From: CAZSAT01 sp964604675
Lineage (GTDB): Bacteria; Myxococcota_A; UBA796; CAJQPC01
DNA length: 64,000 bases
Assembly: GCA_964604675.1 (NCBI GenBank)
Contig: CAZSAT010000001.1
Span: 1-64,000 of the forward strand
Direction of reading: 5' to 3'
A model generated the notes under the pieces. That model ran no database searches. It was not told the origin of the DNA and saw only the letters and a list, made by a program, of their open reading frames with translations. The translations under genes and the position numbers were made by a program. Below are positions 47,201-57,290 of the stretch, one piece after another. Numbering within the stretch: position 1 is the stretch's first letter; each line of letters opens with the position of its first letter.

Positions 47201-48350
47201 AGAACCTCCCGCGCATCGGACTGCTGGCCGTGGCCGCCCTGCTCGGCGTGCTGATGGTCGGCATGAGCACGTGGAGCCACGTCGGGGTGAAGCAGCGGGC
47301 GAACGAGCTCGCGCGGGGGCAAGGCGACGTGCTCGGACACCGGGTGCAGGACGCGCTGGAGGCCGGGCGCTCCATGGACGGAACCGTCACGGCCCTCGCC
47401 GATCAGGGACTCGTCTGGGCGGCCATCGTCGGCCCCGGGGGCGTGGTGCTCGACGAGGCGGGCGCGCGCAGCGAAGGCGGTCAGCTCCCGGGTCCCGAGG
47501 AGCGCTTCGTCGACCTGGGCGACACGGTGCGCGTGTTCCTCCCGCCGGAGCACCCTCCCCACGAGAGCCCGGGCCCGCCCAGCGCGGTGGTGCTGGAGTA
47601 CGAGCCCACCTACGCTGCGGAGCTCGAGCAACGCAGCGCGGGCGTGATGGTCGTGAGCGGCACCTCCGCCGCGATCCTGCTCTGGGCGGCGAGCCTGTTC
47701 TGGATCGCGTGGCGCCGCGCGGAGGCTGCGGAGCTCGAGATGGCGCGCACCCGCCACCTCACCAGCCTGGGGCAGGTCTCCGCCGTGCTCGCCCACGAGA
47801 TCAAGAACCCGCTGGCCGCTCTGAAGGGGCACGCCCAGCTCCTGGAGGAGGGGCTGGAAGGGCCCAGGCTCGAACGCGCCCAGCGGGTGGTGCGGGAGGC
47901 CGAGCGGCTGGAGGCCTTGACTCGGAGCCTGCTGGCCTTCGCACGCACCGCCCAGCTCGACCCGGAGCCGACCGACGTGGGCGCCCTGTGCCGGGCCTTC
48001 TCCAGCGACGACGTGACGGTCACCGGCCAGGCCACCTGGACCCTGGACCCCGAACGGATGCGACGGGTGCTGGCCAACCTCATCGACAACGGCCGGCAGG
48101 CCGGCGGGCCGGTGACGGTGGACATCGACGCGGGGGCCACCCTGGCCCTCCGCGTGCGGGACCATGGTCCCGGCGTGCCCGCGGACGAGCGGGAGCGCAT
48201 CTTCGAGCCCTTCCACACCACGCGGAGCCAGGGCACCGGGCTGGGCCTCGCGGTGGTGCGACGCATCGTGCACCTGCACGGCGGTACCGTCACCGTGCTC
48301 GCTCACCCCGACGGCGGCGCCGTCTTCCTGCTCGAACTTCCGGAGGGCCC

Positions 48351-48366
<16 letters not shown>
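47197..48366 (+). CDS. Membrane sensor histidine kinase (NtrB/ZraS-like)
   Basis: 389 residues. Transmembrane helix 8-25, periplasmic sensor about 27-148, second helix about 150-171, then HisKA with LAHEIKNPLAALKGHA (His200). HATPase follows with N-box ANLIDNGRQAG, G1 RDHGPGVP, F-box FEPFHTT and G2 GTGLGLAVV. All catalytic boxes look intact. Architecture and neighbours match HydH/ZraS kinases that pair with sigma-54 activators. The signal is unknown; metal or envelope stress is a guess from the YHYH partner. The start is in an ATGA overlap. Confidence 0.92.
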
Positions 48367-49670
<1,304 letters not shown>

Positions 49671-49700
49671 CCGAGGCCGCCGCCCGGCGTCGGCATCGGG

Positions 49701-49706
49701 CACACT
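49701..49706 (+). promoter_or_regulatory. -10-like hexamer, predicted leaderless start
   Basis: CACACT, six bases (GAGCCG) before the ATG at 49713. Confidence 0.4.
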
Positions 49707-49712
49707 GAGCCG

Positions 49713-50177
49713 ATGCTCCTCCTGCTCGCCTGCGCCACCCTCCCCCTGACGGGCGGCAGCGACACCGCGCCCGACGCAGCGGACTTCGACTGGACAGCAG
49801 ACGAGCAGACGATCCACGACCTCGTCAACGCCCACCGGGTGGGTCTGGGCCTGGGCGAGCTGAGCCTGGACGGCGCGATCGGACCGCCCACGCGGGGTCA
49901 CAGCGACGACATGTTGAGCGGCGACGTCGCCTTCAGCCACGACGGGTTCGAGGATCGTGTGGCCGAGATCGAAGGCGGCATCGACCTGGTCGGTGCCGGC
50001 GAGAACGTCGGCTACGTACAGGGCTACGACGAGCCCGCGGAAGCCCTGGTCGCGGGGTGGCTCCAGAGCCCGGGCCACCGCGAGAACATCGAGGGCGACT
50101 GGGACCTGACGGGGGTCGGGATCGCTGCGGACGGAAGCACGGTCTACGCCACGCAGATCTTCGTGAAGAGCCGCTAG
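49713..50177 (+). CDS. CAP-domain (SCP/PR-1-like) lipoprotein
   Basis: 154 residues; MLLLLAC has only six residues before Cys and no longer in-frame start. The CAP domain is compact and complete: IHDLVNAHRVGLGLGELSLD, RGHSDDMLSG, FSHDGF, GAGENVGYV and AGWLQSPGHRENIEGDWDLTGVGIA, then VYATQIFVK. The bacterial CAP family is broadly extracellular; function is diverse and often unknown. Converges on the acyl-carrier gene with seven bases between. Confidence 0.9.
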   Translation: MLLLLACATLPLTGGSDTAPDAADFDWTADEQTIHDLVNAHRVGLGLGELSLDGAIGPPTRGHSDDMLSGDVAFSHDGFEDRVAEIEGGIDLVGAGENVGYVQGYDEPAEALVAGWLQSPGHRENIEGDWDLTGVGIAADGSTVYATQIFVKSR

Positions 50178-50184
50178 CGGTCGC

Positions 50185-50589
50185 TCAGCCAGCCTGCTCG
50201 GCGAGCAGGTGCTTCACGAGGCGCTCGAAGGTCGCCACCCTGAACAGCAGCGGCACCTCGGCCACCTTCAGCCCCTGCACGAACTCCTCGGTGGGCACCT
50301 CCGGCATCGCCTCGGTGAGCGCCGCGAGGCCTCGCGCCGTGAGCACGCCTTCGACCTCGTAGGGCTCGTCGCCCACCGCGTCCTGTGCCGCCTTCTCGAC
50401 CCCGCCACGCGGGATCTTGATGTCGAAGGTGCGCTCCAGCCGGAACGCGATGTCGAGGAAGTCGAGGGACTCCGCGCCCAGGTCGTCGATGACCTTCGCG
50501 TCGCGGGTGACCTCGTCGTCGTCGAGGCCGAGGGCCTCCGCGAAGGCCGATGAGACACCGAGCCAGATCTGTTCGTCGTTGGACGTCAT
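50185..50589 (-). CDS. Acyl carrier protein-like, with C-terminal extension
   Basis: 134 residues. ACP four-helix core with DDLGAESLDFLDIAFRLERTF (phosphopantetheine Ser41 in the ESLD motif) and DIKIPRG. The following 70 residues (DAVGDEPYEVEGVLTARGLAALTEAMPEVPTEEF...) exceed the usual 80-residue ACP. The ATG lies in an ATGA overlap with the matrixin stop, which fixes the start and shows coupling. No other fatty-acid or polyketide gene is nearby, so its acyl chain and partner are unknown. Confidence 0.85.
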   Translation of the reverse strand: MTSNDEQIWLGVSSAFAEALGLDDDEVTRDAKVIDDLGAESLDFLDIAFRLERTFDIKIPRGGVEKAAQDAVGDEPYEVEGVLTARGLAALTEAMPEVPTEEFVQGLKVAEVPLLFRVATFERLVKHLLAEQAG

Positions 50590-51839
50590 CGCGACCATCT
50601 TCCTTCTCCGAGTTGCGAGTGGTGTGCCCGGGGCTTGCCTGGGCCCGTGTCGCCGTTTGTCACCCGCCGACGCCACAAGAGCGCCAGCGCCGGCCACCAG
50701 GCCATCGAGAGTCCCGCTGCGCTGCAGCCGGTCTGCTGCTCCGAGTACACCGCCGGCCGGCCCGGCGCGCTCGGTCCAGAGGTGTCGCCCTCCACCACGC
50801 TCGGCTCGTAGCCGTCGTAGCTTCCGAGCAGGTCGTTCGAACCACCGTCCCCGCCATCGCCGCCGTCCCCGCCGTCCCCGCCGTCCCCGCCGTCGCCGCC
50901 GTCCCCGCCATCGCCGCCGTCACCGCCGTCGCCACCCGTGCCGGTGCCCGGGTAGAGGCTGCACAGCCCTTCGATGTCGTCGTCGTGCAGGGTGCGCTGG
51001 CCGGTGCCGTTGTCGTAGGTGGGGGTCATGGTGGCGCCGTTCACGCCTGAGTGTCCGAGGCCGAGCGCGTGGCCGAACTCGTGGGTGGCGATCGACTGGA
51101 GGTCGGCGCTGCGGCTGCCGGAGGGGTTGCCGTCGATGAAGTCGTAGTTGTCTTCGTTGAAGCTCACATCGGCTTCGATGAGCTCGCCGCCGCTCGAGAT
51201 CGTGACCGTCAGCCCGAGGGTGCCGTTGCCGCTGCCGTAGCTCGACGGCCAGCTCGAGAGGAAGCCCACGACGTTGTAGCCATCGCCGTTGTTCGACGAC
51301 TTCCGGCTCGACTCCCCGAGGTAGCTGTGCCGGAACCCGGAGCAGTCGGGCGCCTGCCACACGTCCCAGCTGTCGTCGAAGATCTCGAGCACCTCGCCGT
51401 CGCCCAGGCCGGTCGACGAGTACGCGCTGTTGGCCGCCCACTGCAAGCTCGAGGGCCAGGTGGACCAGTCGCTCCACGACGCCGTCCAGGGCGGGTCGGG
51501 GTCGAGGGATTGCACCGCCAGGCCCGGCAGCACCGGCACCCCGTCGGGGCCGAGGAACAGGCGCACACGCTGGCCGGGCTCCAGGACCGGGGCGCCGACC
51601 ACGCTCACGGTCAGCTCGCCGTCGGTGCCCCCCACCTGCCGCACGGTCACGAAGCGATCCTGCGCGCCCTTCTCCCAACCCGAGACCTCCACGGTGCTCT
51701 CGGTGACGAGGGTGTCGGTCCACACCGCGCGAGTCCGCACGACCTCACCGACGACGACCCGCTCGGCCTCGGCATGAAGCCGCCGGTCGTCCCAAGGCTC
51801 GACGACGGTGGCAAGAGCGGTGGCGAAGGTGATCAGCAC
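50586..51839 (-). CDS. Matrixin-type metalloprotease with Gly-Gly-Asp linker and MYXO-CTERM-like tail
   Basis: 417 residues from GTG; short signal MLITFATALA. The zinc motif HEFGHALGLGH (253-263) and Met-turn GATMTP (Met271) define a matrixin/M10-like metzincin. After a tandem GGD linker of about thirty residues comes DLLGSYDGYEPSVV, then CSAAGLSMAWWPALALLWRRR, a MYXO-CTERM-like anchor with a reduced Cys motif. Unusually, about 25 more residues follow the Arg cluster. A secreted or surface protease is predicted. Coupled to the ACP gene downstream. Confidence 0.88.
   Translation of the reverse strand: MLITFATALATVVEPWDDRRLHAEAERVVVGEVVRTRAVWTDTLVTESTVEVSGWEKGAQDRFVTVRQVGGTDGELTVSVVGAPVLEPGQRVRLFLGPDGVPVLPGLAVQSLDPDPPWTASWSDWSTWPSSLQWAANSAYSSTGLGDGEVLEIFDDSWDVWQAPDCSGFRHSYLGESSRKSSNNGDGYNVVGFLSSWPSSYGSGNGTLGLTVTISSGGELIEADVSFNEDNYDFIDGNPSGSRSADLQSIATHEFGHALGLGHSGVNGATMTPTYDNGTGQRTLHDDDIEGLCSLYPGTGTGGDGGDGGDGGDGGDGGDGGDGGDGGDGGDGGSNDLLGSYDGYEPSVVEGDTSGPSAPGRPAVYSEQQTGCSAAGLSMAWWPALALLWRRRVTNGDTGPGKPRAHHSQLGEGRWSR
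50841..50937. repeat. Tandem 9-bp repeat encoding Gly-Gly-Asp
   Basis: About ten in-frame copies of ccgcc-[ag]tcs-type 9-mers on the plus strand encode (GGD)n in the matrixin linker. Copy number could vary by slippage without frameshift. Confidence 0.8.
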
Positions 51840-51847
51840 GGGCGCCC

Positions 51848-51853
51848 ACTATG
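51848..51853 (-). promoter_or_regulatory. -10-like hexamer of the matrixin-ACP operon
   Basis: CATAGT on the minus strand, eight bases before the GTG at 51839. Confidence 0.4.
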
Positions 51854-51892
51854 GCCAATGCGAGCCGCCCATCTTTCAAAGGGAGTGTCAGA

Positions 51893-54613
51893 TCACGGAA
51901 TCTCGGCCCAGCTTCCACCGACGTAGGCGAGCTCTCGGGTGGGGAAGTGCGTCAAGTCCATGCGCAGGGTGAAGCTCTCCTCCTCCAGATCGCTCAGGCG
52001 GATGCAGCGCAAGGTGACCACCTCGCGGTCTTCGAGTCCGTCGACGATGGCGCGCAGCTCGGCCACGGTGGAGACCGGCTGCTCGGCCACCTCGGTCACC
52101 ATGCGGCCCGCGTTCATGCGCGCCACCTGGTTCGGGCCGCCGTGCCAGTAGCGACTGACGTAGAGCCCATCGAGCTCGCGACCCGCCCACAGGTCGACCT
52201 CGGGGTGGGGTTCGTGGAGCACCATCCCGGCCCACTCCAGCATGCGATCGGGCACCACGCCCTGGTGCTCGAAGCCGTCGACGGTGATCTCGATCTCCTC
52301 ACCGTCGCGCAGGAGCCCGAGGGTGACCGGACCGGCCTGGATGGCCGCGTCGAGGTCGAGCGCCCACACCAGGGGCTCACCGTCCAGGGTGAGCAGGATG
52401 TCGCGTTCGGCCAGCACGTCCCACGCCGGCGATCCGGGCTGGAGCCGACGGATCATCGGCACGCTCGCGGGGCGGCGGGCCTTCGCGACCACCTCGAGGT
52501 GGGCCGGATCCACCCCACGCTTGCTCGCATCCTCCAGTGTGAGGGCGCGCAACACCACGCCCAGGGTGCGATGCCGCGGGGTCTCGCCGGCCTGCAGGGC
52601 CTCCAGCGCGGGCACGATGAGCTCGCTCGGCAGGCCCATGAAGTGCACCCTGTTCTTCTTCCCGGTGTCGTACGAGAAGCCGGTCCACAGCGCCGTGATC
52701 CGGCCCCTCCGATCGGTCAGCACCCCGGCACCGTTGCGCCCATCCTCGAGGCTGACCATCTCCACGCCCTGTTGCTGGAAGCGCGGCGGGCTGGGCTCGG
52801 GCGTGCCCGGCAGGCCCATCCCGCTCACGCGGGTCTTCTTGGCAAAGACGACGTCGCCGCCAGCGAGCACCTGCCACACGGTGTCGCGCATCTCGTAGCG
52901 CTCGGAGCGGAACCTGGCCGACGCCACCTCCGTGTCGCCGATCGACGCCGGGTCGTAGCGCAGCCAGGTGAGGTCGTGGTCGGGGTGGGTCCAGACCGGC
53001 TGGGCGGCCACCCGAAGTCGGCTCGCGAACACCAGCTCCACCGTGGCGTGCGGGCCGGGAACGGTGCTGCGGTCGACCACGACCAGGCCTTGCTCGACGT
53101 CGGCGATCACGCCGACCCCGGTGCGCTTCTTCATGTCGCCCACCGTCGGCCCGAGCACCCAGCTCTCCACCTCGACCAACGACGGAGCCAGGGCGCGCGC
53201 ACGCCGCTGCGGCTGCTTCGGGCGTGTCACCCGGCCGGTGGGCGCCTCCGCTTCGGGCGCGGCGGCGAGCGGGCGGCACGTCCATCCACCGCCGGCGAGC
53301 TCCTCACAGGCACGCCGCAGCTTCCACGTGGTGTCCCAGCTCACCGTGGTCGACGAGGTGGCGCCCACATCGTCCCACTCCTCGTAGACCACGGTCACGA
53401 ACCGACCCGGAGGCACCTCGGCGAGCACCGCCTCCAGCTCGTCCAGCGTGGTGACCTCCCGCCCGTCGATGCTGTGCAGCACGGCGAAGCCCGGCAGGCC
53501 GCTGGCCTTGGCGCGCACGCCCTTGTGCGCCCAGACCAGCCCGCCGACCGGACGCGGCGCCTTGCGCGCCCAGGTCCAGCCGAAGGGGTGCACGATGTTG
53601 CCGTCGAACTCGATCCATGCGTGCGGCACCAGGCCGTTCAGGTCGTCGACCGTGAGCTCGAGCTCCAGGGTCTTGCTTCGGCGCTGCACCCGCAGGTGGA
53701 CCTCGTCCCCGACCCGGGCGTCCAACACCTCGGCGAGCTCCACGTAGCTGGACACCGGCGCGCCCTCGAGCGCCAACAGCACGTCGCCCGGCCTCAGCTG
53801 ACCGTCGCCGGGACCACCCGGCACCACCGTGCCCGCGACCAGCACGCCGCGACGATCCGGAAACCGCTCGCGGAGCACGATCTCGTCGGCCTCGGTCAGG
53901 CCCAGGTCCGCTGCGTCGGCGTAGCTCTCGTAGGTCCACTCCACCTGGAGCGTGCCGCGATCCACGGCTTCTCCCGCACGGACCCGCGCCAAGGCGCGCT
54001 CGATGCGTTCGAGCGGCAGGTGGAAGCTGGACTGTTCCCCCTTCGCGCCGCCGCTGTGCAGAGCCACCACCTGGCCCTCGGCGTTGAGCACCGGGGACCC
54101 GGAGCCGCCGCCGGCCACGTCGGTCGCCGCCTGCCAGTAGAAGGTGTTCAGGTCGTAGCTGGGGGGCCCACGGTCCTTGCGCGCCAGCGTGCTCTCGTGG
54201 ATGACCACCTTCTCACCGGAGTCGTTGCCGACCGACCAGATCAGGTCGCCGACCTCGGCACCGTCCACAGCGAGCTCGAGCGAGGGGGGAGACGCGAAGC
54301 GGAGCTCGGTCGGGTCATAGCGGAGGATGGCGAAGTCGTGCACCGGGTCCCGGTAGACCACCGTCAGGTCCGCTTCCTCCTCGTCGTAGAAGGTGGCGCG
54401 GTGCACCGCGGGGCCGGGCGTGGCGACGTGGCGGTTCGTCATCACCAACCCGCGCTCCGCATCGACCACCCAGCCCGTCGCCTGGCTCACGCCCGCGCCG
54501 CTCCCGTCGAAGGTGCGGGTCTTGGCGATGGAGATGCTGACCACCGCCTCGAGCGTGTGATCGATGTGATCGGTCCAGTCGGCCGCAAGGGCCAGGCCGA
54601 AGCAGAGCAGCAC
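51893..54613 (-). CDS. Tandem HtrA-type serine protease with PDZ domains, Nma111-like
   Basis: 906 residues from the GTG at 54613 (GGAGG five bases upstream), signal MLLCFGLALA. The first trypsin-like domain has the full triad: ATGWVVDAERGLVMTNRHVA (His62), VYRDPVHDFAILRYDP (Asp93), AGGGSGSPVLN (Ser171). PDZ modules follow (VVPGGPGDGQLRPGDVLLALEG; VLHSIDGREVTTLDELEAVL). From about residue 450 a second protease-PDZ-PDZ repeat appears, but its His, Asp and Ser positions are degenerate (VVVDRSTVPG; NGAGVLTD). This duplicated plan and many strings match eukaryotic Nma111. Here it would act in the periplasm in protein quality control (inference). Confidence 0.9.
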   Translation of the reverse strand: MLLCFGLALAADWTDHIDHTLEAVVSISIAKTRTFDGSGAGVSQATGWVVDAERGLVMTNRHVATPGPAVHRATFYDEEEADLTVVYRDPVHDFAILRYDPTELRFASPPSLELAVDGAEVGDLIWSVGNDSGEKVVIHESTLARKDRGPPSYDLNTFYWQAATDVAGGGSGSPVLNAEGQVVALHSGGAKGEQSSFHLPLERIERALARVRAGEAVDRGTLQVEWTYESYADAADLGLTEADEIVLRERFPDRRGVLVAGTVVPGGPGDGQLRPGDVLLALEGAPVSSYVELAEVLDARVGDEVHLRVQRRSKTLELELTVDDLNGLVPHAWIEFDGNIVHPFGWTWARKAPRPVGGLVWAHKGVRAKASGLPGFAVLHSIDGREVTTLDELEAVLAEVPPGRFVTVVYEEWDDVGATSSTTVSWDTTWKLRRACEELAGGGWTCRPLAAAPEAEAPTGRVTRPKQPQRRARALAPSLVEVESWVLGPTVGDMKKRTGVGVIADVEQGLVVVDRSTVPGPHATVELVFASRLRVAAQPVWTHPDHDLTWLRYDPASIGDTEVASARFRSERYEMRDTVWQVLAGGDVVFAKKTRVSGMGLPGTPEPSPPRFQQQGVEMVSLEDGRNGAGVLTDRRGRITALWTGFSYDTGKKNRVHFMGLPSELIVPALEALQAGETPRHRTLGVVLRALTLEDASKRGVDPAHLEVVAKARRPASVPMIRRLQPGSPAWDVLAERDILLTLDGEPLVWALDLDAAIQAGPVTLGLLRDGEEIEITVDGFEHQGVVPDRMLEWAGMVLHEPHPEVDLWAGRELDGLYVSRYWHGGPNQVARMNAGRMVTEVAEQPVSTVAELRAIVDGLEDREVVTLRCIRLSDLEEESFTLRMDLTHFPTRELAYVGGSWAEIP

Positions 54614-54645
54614 GTGCGCCTCCGTCCCCGAGGGGGGTGCACTAC

Positions 54646-55635
54646 CTACGCTGGCAGCGTCAGCGCGACAATGCGCTCCTCCACGCTCAGCTGCGCATCG
54701 TCGAGGAGCAGCCGCGCCACGGCACACCCCACGTCGGCATCGTGCAGCTGCGCCTCGCCGGCGAGCTCGATGCGTGTGGCCTCCGCGGTGGTCAGCGCCG
54801 AGACCACCGCCAGCATGGCGCCGGGCGCCGGCTCGCGACGGCGCAGCAGGTTGGAGACCAGGTGAGCCAGAGCCTGCCCGACACGCTCGGGGTCGGCGAC
54901 CATGGCGGCGGAAGGGGTGACGCAGCGCAGCTCGACGCGGTCTCGGTCGCCGCGCAACTCACGGTGTGCGACGTCCACCACCTCCGCCAAGGTGCACGGC
55001 ACCCGGGCCGGCGCGCGGCGCGCACGCGGCAGGGCGCCCAGAGTGCGCGCGATGCCTTCCACCCGGAAGCTCCCCTCCAAGGCGTCGCGGAGCGCCTCGG
55101 CCACCTCGGGGGCGAGGCCCGGGCTGTTGAGCGCCCACAAGACGTTGTTCCGGAGGAAGGTGAGCGGGTCGTTGAGCTCGTGCGCGATGCTGCCGGCCAA
55201 CAGCGAGACCGCCGCGGCCTTGCGCGTGTCGGCGGCATCCTGCTCGAGCTCGACCTGGCGGGTGACGTCCACGATCACGCCCTGGACCCGCCCGCTGGAG
55301 GCCCGGCGCGACGCGGCGTCCACCCACACGACCCGGCCCGACTTCAACACCTGCCGCCCCCGCCAGTGCCACGTGCCGCCCACGACGGGGGCTTCGGCGT
55401 GAGAGGCCCGATCGTCGGGGTGGATCATGCGCGTGAGGGCGTGGGTGTCGCGCAGCACCTCGTCGGGCTCCAGCTCCAACAGCTCGCGCACGGAGTCGCT
55501 GATCCAGGCGAAGACGGGCTCGCCGTCCTGCTCGATCAACTCGTACAGCACCGCCGGGAGATGGGAGCTGGGCTGGAACGACGACACGTCTGCGGACCCT
55601 CGAAGCCCGTCGTGGCCTCCGAAGCGTTGTAGCAC
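54646..55635 (-). CDS. PAS-domain sensor kinase-like protein with degenerate ATPase domain
   Basis: 329 residues from GTG (start uncertain; a GTG at 55587 is possible). PAS fold about residues 25-125 (FAWISDSVRELLELEPDEV; MIHPDDRASH; GVIVDVTRQVELEQ), then a HisKA helix LLAGSIAHELNDPLTFLRNN. The ATPase part is short: an N-box-like QALAHLVSNLLRR without the usual second Asn, and no DxGxG or GxGLGL loops. Kinase activity is therefore doubtful; it may be a phosphotransfer or sensory remnant. Lies 32 bases upstream of the Nma111-like gene, same strand. Confidence 0.75.
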   Translation of the reverse strand: MLQRFGGHDGLRGSADVSSFQPSSHLPAVLYELIEQDGEPVFAWISDSVRELLELEPDEVLRDTHALTRMIHPDDRASHAEAPVVGGTWHWRGRQVLKSGRVVWVDAASRRASSGRVQGVIVDVTRQVELEQDAADTRKAAAVSLLAGSIAHELNDPLTFLRNNVLWALNSPGLAPEVAEALRDALEGSFRVEGIARTLGALPRARRAPARVPCTLAEVVDVAHRELRGDRDRVELRCVTPSAAMVADPERVGQALAHLVSNLLRRREPAPGAMLAVVSALTTAEATRIELAGEAQLHDADVGCAVARLLLDDAQLSVEERIVALTLPA

Positions 55636-55673
55636 GCGCCCTCAAGCCCCCGCGACCCGCGGCCGTTTCCCTG

Positions 55674-55692
55674 TACAAGCCCATCGAAGGAG
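55674..55692 (+). promoter_or_regulatory. -10-like box and Shine-Dalgarno of small ORF
   Basis: TACAAG at 55674-55679 and AAGGAG ending near 55692, five bases before the ATG at 55698. Confidence 0.4.
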
Positions 55693-55697
55693 ACAGG

Positions 55698-55817
55698 ATG
55701 CTCGTCGATCTCGCGCTCATCGGAGCCCTCGCCGCTGTGCTCGCCCTCCACGCCGCCGAGGCGCTCACGGACGAGCGAGCACGCGCGAAGGCGCGTCACT
55801 CCACCAGGAGCTCGTAG
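55698..55817 (+). CDS. Small single-helix membrane protein (39 aa), putative
   Basis: MLVDLALIGALAAVLALHAAEA forms one transmembrane helix, followed by a basic tail (LTDERARAKARHSTRSS). The evidence is a strong AAGGAG at good spacing, a -10-like box and a sensible helix-plus-basic-tail layout. Its last 22 bases overlap the 3' end of the convergent subtilisin gene. Too short for homology by eye; could be a regulatory small protein. Confidence 0.45.
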   Translation: MLVDLALIGALAAVLALHAAEALTDERARAKARHSTRSS

Positions 55818-57268
55818 GGGCCCTCGTAGGCGCGGTTGCCCGCCGCGTCCGCCGAGCTCACCCAGAAGCTGTACGTGGCGCCGACACTGCCGGTGAAGCT
55901 GCGCTCGTGGGAAGGCGTGAGCTCCGCCGTGTCGCCCAGGTACCAGCCGTAGGGGTCGAACCACACGTCGGTGGTGCCGGGCTCGTCGGTCTCCCAGGTG
56001 ATCCAGAAGTCGCCACCGGCGGACCCGAAGTCGACGTCGAAGAGCACCGGCTCGGTCGCGTCGGGCCCCTCTTCGATCGTGCCGTCGTCGTGATCGTCTC
56101 CGCTGTCGGGAGCCGTGCCACCGGCCTCGGCCGCCGCGAGGCCGACCGCCGCCGCGACGTCGAGCAGTCCATGGCCCCAGGAGGTGTCGTAGCCACCGCT
56201 GCCGAGGTCCTCGGCGCTCTCGCGCAGGAGCCGGCGCACCTCGGCGGGCTCCTCGATCCCCTGGGCCATCACCAGCGCCGCCGCCGCGGAGACGTGCGGC
56301 GTGGCCATGCTGGTCCCGTCCCAGGCCGAGTAGGTCCAGCTGCGCCAGCCCTGCACCTCCTGGAGGATCGAGCTGCCGGGCGCCACCAGGTCGAGTCCAT
56401 CGCCCCAGTTCGTGAAGCTCGACAGGCGGTCGCTCGACGTGCTCGCTCCCACCGAGAGCACGGTCTCGATCGACGCTGGGAAGTTGATCGAGGCGGTGTC
56501 TTCGTTGCCCGCCGCCGCCACGACCACGGCGCCACGTTCCTCGGCGTGGGCGACGGCGTCGGCGATCGTGCTCGACCAACCCCACATGCCCAGGCTCATG
56601 TTGATCACGTCGGCGCCCTCGTCCGCTGCCCACTCGATGCCCGAGGCGATCGCGTAGCTCGAGCCGTAGCCGGTGTCCCCGAGGACCTTCACCGGGAGCA
56701 CGCTCACCCCGGGGGCCACTCCCGCCACGCCCACGCCGTTGTCGGTGTTCTGGGCGATCGTGCCAGCCACGTGGGTGCCGTGACCGTAGCTGTCGTCCGT
56801 GTCGTCTCGGCCGTAGACCATGTCGGCGCCGTCGAGCAGGCCGTGGATGCCGTCGCTGCCGCCAGGGCTGACGCCCGTGTCGAGCACGGCGACCACCCGG
56901 CCTTCGCCGCGGCCGAGATCCCAGGCCTCGGTCACGCCTACGCGCTGCAGGTTCCACTGCGAGCCGAAGTAGGGATCGTTCGGCGCGCCTTCCGCGGCCA
57001 GCACCCAGTTGGGCTCGACGAAGCGGAAGCGGGGGTCGGCCTCGAGGCGCCTGACCGTGGCGGCCGCATGCTCCCGACCGAGGTCCACGTAGACCACACC
57101 CGTCGCCGGCAGGAAGCCGAGCTCCGAGAATCCGTAGCCCTCGATCAGCGCACGGCGCTCGCTGCGCGACAACACGCCGTCGATGCCCACGAGCAGCTCG
57201 TGCTCGACGAATCCGCCCACGAGCTCAGAGCCTGGCGCACACGCCAGAAGAACGATCCACACCACCAC
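55796..57268 (-). CDS. Subtilisin-like (S8) serine protease lipoprotein
   Basis: 490 residues from GTG with GGAGGTG four bases upstream. MVVWIVLLAC is the lipobox, followed by an inhibitor-I9-like propeptide (about 20-95). Catalytic domain: VAVLDTG (Asp130), YGHGTHVAGT (His163), AAAGNED oxyanion region, GTSMATPH (Ser320). Active-site motifs are intact. After an Asp-rich linker (about 390-410) a C-terminal Fn3-like domain spans 410-490 (WITWETDEPGTTDVWFDPYG; TYSFWVSSADAAGNRAYEGPYEL). An outer-membrane or periplasmic protease is predicted; proteolytic self-processing is expected for the family. Confidence 0.92.
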   Translation of the reverse strand: MVVWIVLLACAPGSELVGGFVEHELLVGIDGVLSRSERRALIEGYGFSELGFLPATGVVYVDLGREHAAATVRRLEADPRFRFVEPNWVLAAEGAPNDPYFGSQWNLQRVGVTEAWDLGRGEGRVVAVLDTGVSPGGSDGIHGLLDGADMVYGRDDTDDSYGHGTHVAGTIAQNTDNGVGVAGVAPGVSVLPVKVLGDTGYGSSYAIASGIEWAADEGADVINMSLGMWGWSSTIADAVAHAEERGAVVVAAAGNEDTASINFPASIETVLSVGASTSSDRLSSFTNWGDGLDLVAPGSSILQEVQGWRSWTYSAWDGTSMATPHVSAAAALVMAQGIEEPAEVRRLLRESAEDLGSGGYDTSWGHGLLDVAAAVGLAAAEAGGTAPDSGDDHDDGTIEEGPDATEPVLFDVDFGSAGGDFWITWETDEPGTTDVWFDPYGWYLGDTAELTPSHERSFTGSVGATYSFWVSSADAAGNRAYEGPYELLVE

Positions 57269-57290
57269 TGCACACCTCCGGAACCTCGGA

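Noticed and set aside
50841..50937. CRISPR-like tandem repeat
   Set aside because: Units are 9 bases with no spacers and encode Gly-Gly-Asp in frame.
51851..54865. 1004-codon plus-strand open frame
   Set aside because: Antisense to the Nma111-like protease with its complete catalytic triad; product is Ala/His/Arg-rich and repeat-free.
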